A stretch of 27,141 bases of DNA from contig DATKRK010000041.1 in the NCBI GenBank assembly GCA_035532215.1, positions 1 to 27,141 of the forward strand, in the 5' to 3' direction. Shown piece after piece: positions 7,863 through 15,265 of this stretch. A model generated the notes under the pieces. It worked only from the letters and a program-made list of their open reading frames with translations. It was not told the DNA's origin and searched no databases. Every line of letters starts with the position of its first letter. The first letter of the stretch is position 1. Source of the stretch: JAICIG01 sp035532215. Lineage in GTDB: Bacteria > Planctomycetota > Planctomycetia > Pirellulales > JAICIG01. The position numbers and the translations under genes are program-made.

Positions 7863-8116
7863 TGCACGCGAACGCACCCGTTTTGCGGAAGGCCGAGTTC
7901 TTGAATAAGTTGGAAGCGATTCTAGAACTCGACGAAGCAGCGCTGACTGGCGAGGAGGAACTGGCCGGCCTGCCAAGTTGGGATTCGTTGACCCTGATGG
8001 GCTTCATTGCGATGGTTGACGAGACGTTTGGCGCGCGATTCAGCGGAAAGCAGATCATGGCCTGCAAGACCGTCGACGATCTCATGAACCTGCTCGGCGA
8101 CCGGGTGGCGGCATGA
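7862..8116 (+). CDS. Dedicated acyl carrier protein
   Basis: The 84-residue product has the phosphopantetheine attachment motif W-D-S-L (serine at residue 42) followed by a helix LMGFIAMVDETFG and a C-terminal KTVDDLMNLL helix, the standard four-helix ACP pattern. A TTG at 7859 would give one more residue. The ATG at 7862 is preferred because GGAGG (7852-7856) stands five bases upstream and the ATG overlaps the upstream stop as TGATG. It is not the housekeeping ACP: the helix-II sequence LTLMGF differs from the usual LDTVEL, and the gene lies in a sugar cassette. It probably carries a short acyl chain made by the neighbouring KAS III and reductase. A phosphopantetheinyl transferase would have to come from elsewhere. 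Confidence 0.9.
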   Translation: MHANAPVLRKAEFLNKLEAILELDEAALTGEEELAGLPSWDSLTLMGFIAMVDETFGARFSGKQIMACKTVDDLMNLLGDRVAA

Positions 8117-8172
8117 ATTCCAGCTCCGCGGAATTGCCGAACGGCGCCGTGCGTTTCGAGGGCCGACGATGA
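8113..8172 (+). CDS. 19-codon ORF bridging ACP and ketosynthase
   Basis: An ATG at 8113 overlaps the ACP stop as ATGA and opens a 19-codon frame (MNSSSAELPNGAVRFEGRR). Its TGA at 8170-8172 overlaps the ATG of the ketosynthase at 8169, again as ATGA. The frame exactly fills the gap between two otherwise unlinked genes. It may encode no functional peptide but let ribosomes pass from one gene to the next by termination-reinitiation. Chance is possible for so short a frame, though two ATGA junctions make it notable. No ribosome binding site is obvious for it. Confidence 0.35.
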   Translation: MNSSSAELPNGAVRFEGRR

Positions 8173-9314
8173 GCCGTTCCTATGTTGACGCCGTCCGACT
8201 GGCCGGCGTCGCGAGCGCCGTTCCCGACCGCGTCGCCACCGCGGACGAAGACGCGACGGTCTTTGGCGGCGTCGAGATGGCCAAGATCGCCAAGAGTACG
8301 GGCATCCGTTCTCGGCGCATTGCCCCTGACGGCATCTGCACTTCGGACCTCTGCCTGGCGGCGGCCGAGCGGCTGTTGGGCGACCTCGCGTGGGACCGCG
8401 ACAGCATCGACACGCTGATCTTCGTCTCGCAGACGCCCGATTACTTCTTGCCTTCGACCAGTTGTTCGTTGCACGGTCGTCTCGGCCTTTCCAATCAGTG
8501 CGCCGCCTTCGACGTGAACCTTGGCTGCTCGGGCTACGCCTACGGCGTCTGGCTCGCCAGCCATTTGGTCGCCAGCGGCGCCAGCCGCCGCGCCTTGCTG
8601 TTGGCGGGAGATACCGGCGCGAGAAACGTGAATCCGCTCGATCGGTCGGCAAGGCCGTTGTTCGGCGATGCCGGCGCCGCCACGGCCTTCGAGCGTCAGC
8701 CGTCGGCGGAGCGGATGTTTTTCCGTCTGGGCACGGATGGCAGCGGCCAGAACCATCTGATCGTTCCCGCCGGCGGGTATCGCATGCGGCCCTCGCGGCA
8801 GACGGCGCAGTCGCACCCGGACGCCGACGGGAACGTCCGCAGTCTCGACCAACTCTACATGAACGGCGCCGAAATCTTCCTCTTCACCTTGGCCGAAGTT
8901 CCCGGCCTGGTGCGCGGAACGCTGGAAGACGCCGCGTGGGCCATGGACGACGTCGATGCTTTCGTCTTCCATCAGGCGAACCGCTTCATGTTGACGCACC
9001 TGGCGAAGTCCATGAAAGTCCCTTTGGAGAAGTTGACGCTGGCCTTGGAAGAATTCGGAAACACGAGTTCCGCGTCGATTCCGTTGGCGATCACGGCGCG
9101 ACTCGCCGAACGCTTCGCCTCGGGGCCGGCGAAGGTGCTGTTGGCGGGATACGGAGTCGGTTTCTCGTGGGCGGCCGCGGCCATCACCTTCGACCGTCCC
9201 GTCGTCTCCGAAATAGTCGTGGTCGATACCGCTCGTCTACTCGAGCGTCTGGCCTCCTCCGAATCACACCTGCCTGAATGCTTGCGGACGCCGGCCAATG
9301 AACCCGTTGGCTAA
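8169..9314 (+). CDS. 3-oxoacyl-ACP synthase III (FabH-like)
   Basis: This 381-residue thiolase-fold condensing enzyme retains all three catalytic residues: C120 in NLGCSGYAYG, H268 in VFHQANRFM and N298 in EFGNTSSASIP. KAS III enzymes join an acyl-CoA primer with malonyl-ACP to form a 3-oxoacyl-ACP in the cytoplasm. Substitution of the usual GRVFG-type elements and the 30-residue C-terminal tail after ITFDRP mark it as a pathway-specific paralogue rather than housekeeping FabH. GAGG at 8158-8161 lies seven bases before the ATG. The gene follows the ACP across a 19-codon frame and overlaps the Rieske gene by 17 bases. Together with the downstream ketoreductase it could build one 3-hydroxyacyl unit on the adjacent ACP. 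Chain length cannot be told from sequence alone. Confidence 0.9.
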   Translation: MSRSYVDAVRLAGVASAVPDRVATADEDATVFGGVEMAKIAKSTGIRSRRIAPDGICTSDLCLAAAERLLGDLAWDRDSIDTLIFVSQTPDYFLPSTSCSLHGRLGLSNQCAAFDVNLGCSGYAYGVWLASHLVASGASRRALLLAGDTGARNVNPLDRSARPLFGDAGAATAFERQPSAERMFFRLGTDGSGQNHLIVPAGGYRMRPSRQTAQSHPDADGNVRSLDQLYMNGAEIFLFTLAEVPGLVRGTLEDAAWAMDDVDAFVFHQANRFMLTHLAKSMKVPLEKLTLALEEFGNTSSASIPLAITARLAERFASGPAKVLLAGYGVGFSWAAAAITFDRPVVSEIVVVDTARLLERLASSESHLPECLRTPANEPVG

Positions 9315-10452
9315 TGCCAGTCCTGTTTCGCCAGCGGCCTATTGGGATCCGGGGCGCCATCGCGCGGAACTCGAGCGCATCTTCCGCCGACACTGGCTCT
9401 TCGCCGGTTTCGCCGGTCAATTGCGCAAGCCGAACGACTTTATCACCGTGCAAGCCGGCGACCGGTCGGTCGTCGTCTGCAATTTCAATGGACGGTTGCG
9501 TGCGTTGCACAACGTTTGCTCGCATCGCCACGCCATCCTCAAAGACGAGCCCTGCGGCAACGGGCCGCTCCGCTGCCGGTATCACGGCTGGACCTATGAC
9601 GAGGAGGGCCGCCCCTCGGGCATTCCGGCGAATCGAGAAAATTTCGCCTTCGAAGATCGCGACAAGCAGCGTTGGGGCCTCGAGCGCTACGACGTCGAGC
9701 AAGTCGGCGAGTTCGTGTTCGTTCGAGTTGCGTCGTCCGGCCCCTCCTTGCGAGAGCACCTTGGCCCGCTGGCAAAGCTGTTCGAGACGTTGCAGCAGAC
9801 CTTCTCGATGCCGTTCGAGGAAGGGGCGCGCGATTGGGCCTGCAATTGGAAAATCGGAGTGGAAAATACGCTCGAGTCGTATCACGTCGCCTTTGCTCAC
9901 CAGGAAACGCTGGCGGCCGTGCTCGATTCGCAAGGCCGGATGGCATTTCAGGCGCCGCACTCGTCCGTCTGCCACAAGATGCTGCCCGAGAGCGTCGCTT
10001 GGTGGAACGACGCGCTGCGCCGGTCGCGTCTCGTGCGTTGCGAGGCGTACGATGACTATCATCATTTCTTCATTTATCCCAATCTCTGCATTGGCTTGAC
10101 CTACGGCGCCTTGTCGAGCGTGCAGACGTTCGAACCGCTGACGTCGTGTACGAGCCGGTTGAAGTACCGGCTGTTGCTGCCCAGCTCCGACGCGGCGGAA
10201 CAGAGTCCGCCTGCCTTCCGGCGCGTGCTGTGCGACTACTTGCGGGAGTTCAATGAAAAAGTGCTCGAGGAGGACGGCGGCCCGGTGCAATGGTGCCAAG
10301 AGGGCTGCCGCGAGATGCGGCGCGCGGCGTGCCTGGGCGCATCCGAGGCGCGCATTTCAGCCTTCCTGAACGCGGTCGTATCCGATGCATCCTGCGATCC
10401 GGCCGGCGAAAAACGCGGCGACGACGAATGGAAGAAGGCGCAAGCATGTTGA
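9298..10452 (+). CDS. Rieske non-heme iron oxygenase, alpha-subunit type
   Basis: The 384-residue protein has an N-terminal Rieske [2Fe-2S] domain with C74-x-H76 (VCSHRH) and C93-x-x-H96 (CRYHGW). The mononuclear iron site follows: H196 and H201 in ESYHVAFAHQ, and a plausible D326 in EEDGGPVQ. An N190 just before matches the bridging region of ring-hydroxylating oxygenases. The family uses O2 and electrons from a reductase to hydroxylate or otherwise oxidise a substrate. Neither reductase nor ferredoxin is encoded nearby, so electrons must come from shared partners. The gene overlaps the ketosynthase by 17 bases and the SDR by 7, so it belongs to the acyl/sugar operon. The substrate could be the acyl chain, the sugar, or their conjugate; the sequence does not decide. 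No strong ribosome binding site precedes the ATG, consistent with coupling. Confidence 0.88.
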   Translation: MNPLANASPVSPAAYWDPGRHRAELERIFRRHWLFAGFAGQLRKPNDFITVQAGDRSVVVCNFNGRLRALHNVCSHRHAILKDEPCGNGPLRCRYHGWTYDEEGRPSGIPANRENFAFEDRDKQRWGLERYDVEQVGEFVFVRVASSGPSLREHLGPLAKLFETLQQTFSMPFEEGARDWACNWKIGVENTLESYHVAFAHQETLAAVLDSQGRMAFQAPHSSVCHKMLPESVAWWNDALRRSRLVRCEAYDDYHHFFIYPNLCIGLTYGALSSVQTFEPLTSCTSRLKYRLLLPSSDAAEQSPPAFRRVLCDYLREFNEKVLEEDGGPVQWCQEGCREMRRAACLGASEARISAFLNAVVSDASCDPAGEKRGDDEWKKAQAC

Positions 10453-11204
10453 ACCCAATGGATCTTTCCGGACGCACGGTGATGGTCACCGGCGCCAGTT
10501 CCGGCATCGGTCGAAGCGCCGCGGCCTTCTTGAACCGTCTCGGAGCCAAGGTCGTGTTGGTCGCCCGCGATGTCGAACGGCTCGAACAGGCGCGCCGAGA
10601 ACTGCAGGGGGACGGGCATCGCGTCGAGAGCTTCGATCTATCGACGGGCAACCAGATTCTGGATTGGATGAAGCGCGTGACGGCCGGCGTCGGCCCCTTG
10701 GACGGGCTGGTTCACTGTGCGGCCATGCAAAGCTACTACCCGCTCAAGGTGTTGAGCGCGGCCGCGCTTGCCGAGATGTTTCAAGTCAACAGCGTCAGCG
10801 CGGCGATGCTCGTCAGGGCGTTCCAGCAGAAAGGGTGCTACCGGCCGGGCTCGAGCGTGGTCCTGCTCAGTTCGACGGCCGCCATTCTCGGCGTGCCCGC
10901 GAACGCCGCCTACGCCGCGTCCAAGGCCGCCGTCATCGCGCTCGTCAAGTCCTTGTCGTTGGAACTCATCGAAAAGCAGATCCGCCTCAACTGCATCGCG
11001 CCCGGCTTGGTCGAAACGGAGATGGTCGAACGCATCCGGGAGGCGACGCCGGAACATCTGTTCCAGGCCATGGTCGACAAGCATCCCTTGGGAATGGGAA
11101 CCACGTCGGACATCGCCTACGCCATCGCCTTTCTGTTGGCGCCGGCGGCCCGCTGGATCACGGGTTCGACCCTGATGGTCGACGGCGGCTTGAGCGTGCC
11201 TTAG
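10446..11204 (+). CDS. SDR oxidoreductase, FabG-like 3-oxoacyl reductase
   Basis: This is a 252-residue classical short-chain dehydrogenase. The NAD(P)-binding TGASSGIG lies at residues 15-22. N115, S143, Y156 and K160 form the catalytic tetrad (SSTAAILG and YAASK). The sequence ends ITGSTLMVDGGLSVP, a C-terminus typical of FabG-like enzymes. I chose the ATG at 10446, seven bases after GAAGG; upstream in-frame starts would add residues overlapping the Rieske frame with no domain character. The stop of the Rieske gene overlaps this start by seven bases. In context it most likely reduces the 3-oxoacyl-ACP from the KAS III enzyme to 3-hydroxyacyl-ACP using NADPH. A role in sugar reduction is possible but less likely given its similarity to FabG. 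Confidence 0.87.
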   Translation: MLNPMDLSGRTVMVTGASSGIGRSAAAFLNRLGAKVVLVARDVERLEQARRELQGDGHRVESFDLSTGNQILDWMKRVTAGVGPLDGLVHCAAMQSYYPLKVLSAAALAEMFQVNSVSAAMLVRAFQQKGCYRPGSSVVLLSSTAAILGVPANAAYAASKAAVIALVKSLSLELIEKQIRLNCIAPGLVETEMVERIREATPEHLFQAMVDKHPLGMGTTSDIAYAIAFLLAPAARWITGSTLMVDGGLSVP

Positions 11205-11341
11205 TCCCTAGCTCGCTTGGCGCCGGGAACGGCCGTCAGGGCTCGAGCATAAACGAACGAGCGGCGACATGTTTCAACACTCTGGAAAACTCGAAGAACG
11301 CGCGGCAAAGCTTGTTCCGGGCCGCGGCGAGGTCGCTTCCT

Positions 11342-12436
11342 GTGAACGCTGAACCTGCCCCAACCCAGGCGGCTGCCCTTGCGAACGGCCGCACCGCCGC
11401 CAACGACGCCGCCGCAGAGTCGTTTCGCTCGGCGCACGAATCGCACGCCGCCCCGGCCCGCGCGACGGACTCGCTCGATCTGTCGGTGATCGTTCCGGTC
11501 TATAACTCGGCGGCGACGCTGGAAACGCTGGCCGAACGGTTGCAAAGGGTCTGCGAGGGCCTCGACCTATCCTGGGAAATCGTGTTCGTCGACGATAATA
11601 GCTGCGACGACTCGTGGCAGGCCCTGTTGAAGCTGCGCGAGCGAGATCCGGACCGCGTGACCATCGTTCAACTGATGCGAAACTTCGGCCAACACAACGC
11701 CTTGATGTGCGGCTTCCATCACGCGCGTGGGCGATTCGTGGCGACCCTCGACGACGATCTGCAGAACCCGCCGGAAGAAATCCCCCGTCTCCTGGAAGCG
11801 ATCCAGTCGCGCGGACTCGATCTGGTCTATGGTTCGATTGCAGGAGCCAAGCGCCACGGCGTGCTGCGCAACTTGGGTTCGAAACTGATCACTCGCTTCG
11901 GACAATTCGCGTTCCAGACGAGTGTTGCGGGCAGCTCCTTTCGAATCATCCGCCGCGAGCTGGTCCAGAGCATTTTGACTTATCAACTGAGCTATACGTA
12001 TATCGACGGCCTGTTGGCCTGGAACTCGCAGCGCATCGGCGCCGTGCCCGTCTCGCACCATGAGCGAGCGGCCGGCGCCTCGGGTTACTCGTTTCGCCGG
12101 CTCGCGGCGCACGCCCTGAACTTGCTGACGAACTTTTCGCTCATCCCGCTGCAAGTCGTGTCGCTGTTGGGAATCGCGGCGGCGGCGGCGGGCTTCGCGC
12201 TCGGCCTCTGGTTCCTGCTGGCGCATTTTCTCGGCTGGATTACCGTGAGCGGTTACGCGTCGTTGATCGTGACGATCCTGATCCTGGGCGGAATCCAGTT
12301 GCTCTCGCTGGGAGTCATGGGCGAGTATTTAGGACGCATTCATTTGAACATCAATCGCAGACCGCAATTTGTCGTCCGCAAAGCGGTTTGCGCCGCGCAA
12401 AGCAGGTGCGCGAACGATGACCAGGGCCCGGAATGA
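11342..12436 (+). CDS. GT2 glycosyltransferase, GtrB/ArnC-like membrane type
   Basis: The 364-residue form begins at GTG 11342, nine bases after GAGG (11329-11332); the frame is open far upstream but overlaps the SDR. A disordered, alanine-rich N-terminus of about 45 residues precedes the GT-A domain, which starts LDLSVIVPVYNS (45-56). Nucleotide-sugar motifs are FVDDNSCDDSW (82-92) and DDDLQNPPE (137-145). Two transmembrane helices span about 265-294 and 303-325, followed by the MGEYLGRI motif (326-333) and a basic tail, the layout of GtrB/ArnC/DPM1-type transferases. These move a sugar from a nucleotide to polyprenyl phosphate at the inner membrane. There is a 137-base gap after the SDR, so it may have its own promoter. 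The likely role is to pass the modified amino sugar to the lipid carrier; the donor is inferred. Confidence 0.85.
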   Translation: MNAEPAPTQAAALANGRTAANDAAAESFRSAHESHAAPARATDSLDLSVIVPVYNSAATLETLAERLQRVCEGLDLSWEIVFVDDNSCDDSWQALLKLRERDPDRVTIVQLMRNFGQHNALMCGFHHARGRFVATLDDDLQNPPEEIPRLLEAIQSRGLDLVYGSIAGAKRHGVLRNLGSKLITRFGQFAFQTSVAGSSFRIIRRELVQSILTYQLSYTYIDGLLAWNSQRIGAVPVSHHERAAGASGYSFRRLAAHALNLLTNFSLIPLQVVSLLGIAAAAAGFALGLWFLLAHFLGWITVSGYASLIVTILILGGIQLLSLGVMGEYLGRIHLNINRRPQFVVRKAVCAAQSRCANDDQGPE

Positions 12437-12482
12437 ACCTCTTCCGATCGCGGATTTTCGCTGCGCCATTCAATTCGTGGGG

Positions 12483-12506
12483 GCCTGGCCGTCCTGCCGC
12501 CAGGTC
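12483..12506. terminator. Possible bidirectional hairpin between convergent genes
   Basis: CCTGGC and GCCAGG can pair across a short loop in the 77-base gap between the convergent glycosyltransferase and membrane-protein genes. No T tract follows on either strand, so termination is only suggested by position. Confidence 0.25.
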
Positions 12507-12513
12507 GTGCGAT

Positions 12514-14082
12514 CTAAGGCGGGAGCGAAACGTCGAGCACGACGTCGCCCTTGGCCTTGTCAGGCGAAACTCCGGGCGACAAAGGACGGCCGCCGTCGTC
12601 GATGCCATCGCTGCCGACGCTATGGAGTTGGTAGCCGACGGGCAGGCGGCGATAGACGAAGGCGCCGCCGCTGAAGGGATCGGACGGAAGCTCTGCGAGA
12701 AACGGCGGACTAAGTTTCGCCAACGTGTCGGGATAGGCTGCACGGGCCAGCCAGTATTCGCGCAGCGCGAGATGGCAGCGGAAGAGCCGCAGGATTGCCA
12801 GCCCCCGATTGAACGAGGCCGCCGAGACCCGCCGGCTCTCCTCGAACATTTCCGGCACTTGCGATAAAATCCAGCGTTCGCCCCAGGGCCTGTACTTCTT
12901 GTAGTAAATCACTTCGCGAGCCGCGATTTGATCGAACGTCTCTTGGCGTTCGTCAAGCTCCGCTAGGCGAGCGGCAAGCTCGCGGCAAGCGGCAGAGTCA
13001 AGCTGCGGCAAGATTTTGCGCAACTCCTCCAGACCCGTCATCTGGCTCGCCGTCCCGAGCTGTGCATCGAGCATCGTGCCGCCGTGCATCATGGCTTCGC
13101 CGAGTCGCACCGCCTCGAAGTATCGCACTGCCGCCTCGCGATGGTTGCCCTTCAGCAGTTGCAGCCGTCCGGCCGCGGCGAGCACGCGGGCCAGTTGTCT
13201 TAGCATCTGCGGCTCATCCAGCGAATTGCCCTGCCAATACGACGCGTCCGCCGGCAACCGCCTTTGACACGGCCGCGCCAGCCCGGCGCGAGCCCGCTCG
13301 AGGGCCTCGCGGTGTTGAATCAGGTAGGCGGCCAGCGCGTCGTCCGAAAGTGCGTTCACGTCGACGGCCGGGCGGTTGACCATTTTCGCCGCGCGCAGCA
13401 GATCGTCGATGCCGTTGTCCTTAAGCGGCGCCGGGAGCGAAAGGAACCGCGGGGCGACCAACCACCAGTAAAACGCCGCGGGCGGCGCCGCCATGAGCAG
13501 CAAGCTCGTTGCGGCGACGATACGGCCAAACCGACTGCGCGCCGCTCGTGCAAGCCAGAGCCAGCCGCCGATCAGGCACGTTGGGAAAAGAACGACGAGC
13601 GTCGCCAGCCGCACCCAAAGCTTGCGCCGCGCGCCGGTCGCCCAGACCGCCGTGAGCGTAATGATCGCATACACGACGCCCGGCACGACCGACGAGAGCC
13701 ACTGGCCCTGCATGTCGGGCCGCGCCCAGGCCAGAATCGAAATCACGACTCCAGCGACCAGCGTCAGCAGAAGCAAGTCGGACAGCGTAAACTTCGGTCG
13801 CGCCCGAGGGCGCGCCGCTGGCCCCGATTCGTCTTCGAGCGCGCGTTCAGCGGGCGTCCGCAGGCTCCTGACGAACAATAGCGCCGCGATTACAATCATC
13901 GATTGGACCAGGAAAGCAACCCATATCCCATAATCGGGCGCGGCCAGCCAAGCCGAAAGGAAGAGCAGTACGGCGGCGACTCGCCCAAACCAATGCCCGC
14001 GGCCCAAGGCGCCCCAGACGGCGACGAGACCGACAAGGCTGTAGGTCGTGACGAGCACGGCCAACGTCGTTGCTTGGAACAT
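12514..14082 (-). CDS. Polytopic membrane protein of planctomycete type, unknown function
   Basis: The 522-residue product starts with about seven hydrophobic segments (roughly 5-26, 33-48, 53-71, 101-120, 130-148, 155-176, 187-209). Between segments three and four is a charged proline/arginine linker ending in KFTLSDLLLLTLV, a motif I have seen in many planctomycete membrane proteins. The C-terminal half is soluble and helical. Its last 50 residues contain LPSDPFSGGAFVYRRLPVGYQ and a HSVGSDGIDDGG ending, much like the C-terminal region of pseudopilin-like or secreted planctomycete proteins. In G-type pseudopilins a similar DPFG/DGKDDGG region binds calcium, but there is no prepilin cleavage site here. 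No binding site is clear at the ATG. The gene stands alone, convergent with the cassette. Function unknown. Confidence 0.7.
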   Translation of the reverse strand: MFQATTLAVLVTTYSLVGLVAVWGALGRGHWFGRVAAVLLFLSAWLAAPDYGIWVAFLVQSMIVIAALLFVRSLRTPAERALEDESGPAARPRARPKFTLSDLLLLTLVAGVVISILAWARPDMQGQWLSSVVPGVVYAIITLTAVWATGARRKLWVRLATLVVLFPTCLIGGWLWLARAARSRFGRIVAATSLLLMAAPPAAFYWWLVAPRFLSLPAPLKDNGIDDLLRAAKMVNRPAVDVNALSDDALAAYLIQHREALERARAGLARPCQRRLPADASYWQGNSLDEPQMLRQLARVLAAAGRLQLLKGNHREAAVRYFEAVRLGEAMMHGGTMLDAQLGTASQMTGLEELRKILPQLDSAACRELAARLAELDERQETFDQIAAREVIYYKKYRPWGERWILSQVPEMFEESRRVSAASFNRGLAILRLFRCHLALREYWLARAAYPDTLAKLSPPFLAELPSDPFSGGAFVYRRLPVGYQLHSVGSDGIDDGGRPLSPGVSPDKAKGDVVLDVSLPP

Positions 14083-14385
14083 GGCGGCCGCCTAACGCGC
14101 GATTCGCTCTGCAGGGTAAACAAGACTTCGCACACAGCCTAATTCGCTGGCGAGGCGCAAATCTTGGCGCAACCTGCCGTCAGTTCATGCGCAGCAAACG
14201 CGAATTCACCCGGGCTTCGGCCCAAGCAAACGTTCGCGGCACGGTCTGTTAAGGCGTGCCCTCTGCGGAGGGCCCTGAACTCACAAATTGCATTGATTCG
14301 CGATTCTCGGAACGCCACAGAGGGCGTTCCCTACAGAACCGACCGTGCGTACCCATTCTTACGCCCGCCGCGCGTTTGATTCGCG
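14083..14385. other. Intergenic region with a hairpin repeat
   Basis: These 303 bases separate the upstream edge of the membrane-protein gene from the 3' end of the YebC gene. No convincing gene is present. At 14309-14316 and 14323-14330 there is a perfect 8-bp inverted repeat (GGAACGCC/GGCGTTCC) around a six-base loop, resembling a dispersed repeat. It could serve as a terminator for the YebC transcript, though no T tract follows. Confidence 0.45.
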
Positions 14386-15138
14386 TCAGCCGCCGGCAAT
14401 CTCCGCCATGGCTTCTTCCGGAATGTTGAAGTTGGCCGAGACGCTCTGCACGTCGTCGTGATCGTCGAGCCTTTCGACCAGCTTCAATACCGTGCGGCCG
14501 GTCTCGGCGTCGAGATCGACGGTGTTGGTCGGAATGCGGCTGATCTGGCTGCTTTCGGGCTCCAGGCCGCGGGCCGCCAGCGCGTCGCTGACTTGCTGGA
14601 ACGCGCTCGGGTCGCAGTAAACTTCGAACAGGTCGCCGTCGCGCTTCACGTCGTCGGCGCCGGCTTCCAAAGCCAGTTCGAGCAGCGCTTCTTCGTCGAT
14701 TTGTTTTTCAGGAATCGCGAACACGCCCTTGCGCTCGAACATCCACGATACGCAGCCCGACTCGCCGAGCTTGCCGCCGGCGATTTCGAAGATCTTGCGG
14801 ATCTCGCTGGCCGTGCGGTTGCGATTGTCGGTGAGGATCTCGCAGAGCACCGCCACGCCGCCGGGCCCGTAGCCTTCGTACAGCACCTCGTCGAGATTGC
14901 CGCCGTCGAGCTCGCCCGTGCCGCGCTTGATGGCCCGGTCGATGTTGTCTTTGGGCATGCTCACGGCGCGGGCCTTGTCGATGGCGTAGCGCAGCCGCAA
15001 ATTCGCGTCGGGGTCGCCGCCGCCCAATTTGGCCGCCACGATGATGTATTTAGAAAGCTTGCTCCACAGCTTGCCGCGCTTATTGTCGACTAGCGCTTTC
15101 TTGCGGGAGATGTTCGCCCAGTGGGAATGACCTGCCAT
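14386..15138 (-). CDS. yebC: YebC/PmpR/TACO1 family protein
   Basis: The 250-residue product has the family hallmark start MAGHSHWANISRKKALVDNKR and the conserved GGDPDANLRLRYAIDKAR, MPKDNIDRAIKRG, YEGYGPGG and TDNRNRTASEIR segments, with an intact C-terminal domain (SRIPTNTV to EEAMAEIAGG). Family members act in the cytoplasm either as DNA-binding regulators or, according to more recent work on YebC and TACO1, as translation factors that help ribosomes through proline-rich stretches. Length and motifs are normal. The start ATG has no strong binding site. The gene lies 127 bases downstream of the TPR gene on the same strand, with a repeat hairpin between them, so co-transcription is uncertain. 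Confidence 0.95.
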   Translation of the reverse strand: MAGHSHWANISRKKALVDNKRGKLWSKLSKYIIVAAKLGGGDPDANLRLRYAIDKARAVSMPKDNIDRAIKRGTGELDGGNLDEVLYEGYGPGGVAVLCEILTDNRNRTASEIRKIFEIAGGKLGESGCVSWMFERKGVFAIPEKQIDEEALLELALEAGADDVKRDGDLFEVYCDPSAFQQVSDALAARGLEPESSQISRIPTNTVDLDAETGRTVLKLVERLDDHDDVQSVSANFNIPEEAMAEIAGG

Positions 15139-15230
15139 CGATCAGCAATGCTCCGAAAAGAGATGCCGGAATGTTTGTTGTGATTCAGTAAAAGGAAGGA
15201 CGACTGCCAGACACTTCAGCCCTCACCTAA

Positions 15231-15249
15231 CCTCTCCCAGGGGGAGAGG
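15231..15249. repeat. CCTCTCCC/GGGAGAGG hairpin repeat
   Basis: A perfect 8-bp inverted repeat (15231-15238 and 15242-15249) sits just after the stop of the TPR gene on the minus strand, preceded by a CCTCACCTAA box on the plus strand. It matches a dispersed repeat type common in planctomycete genomes, as far as I recall. It lacks a T tract, so a terminator role is uncertain. Confidence 0.6.
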
Positions 15250-15265
15250 GATAGGAACAACGAAA

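Noticed and set aside
9184..10299. 371-codon minus-strand frame opposite the Rieske gene
   Set aside because: The Rieske metal-site motifs on the plus strand settle the coding strand.
10385..11341. N-terminal extension of the glycosyltransferase frame across the SDR gene
   Set aside because: It overlaps the SDR in another frame and lacks glycosyltransferase similarity; the GTG at 11342 with GAGG is a better start.
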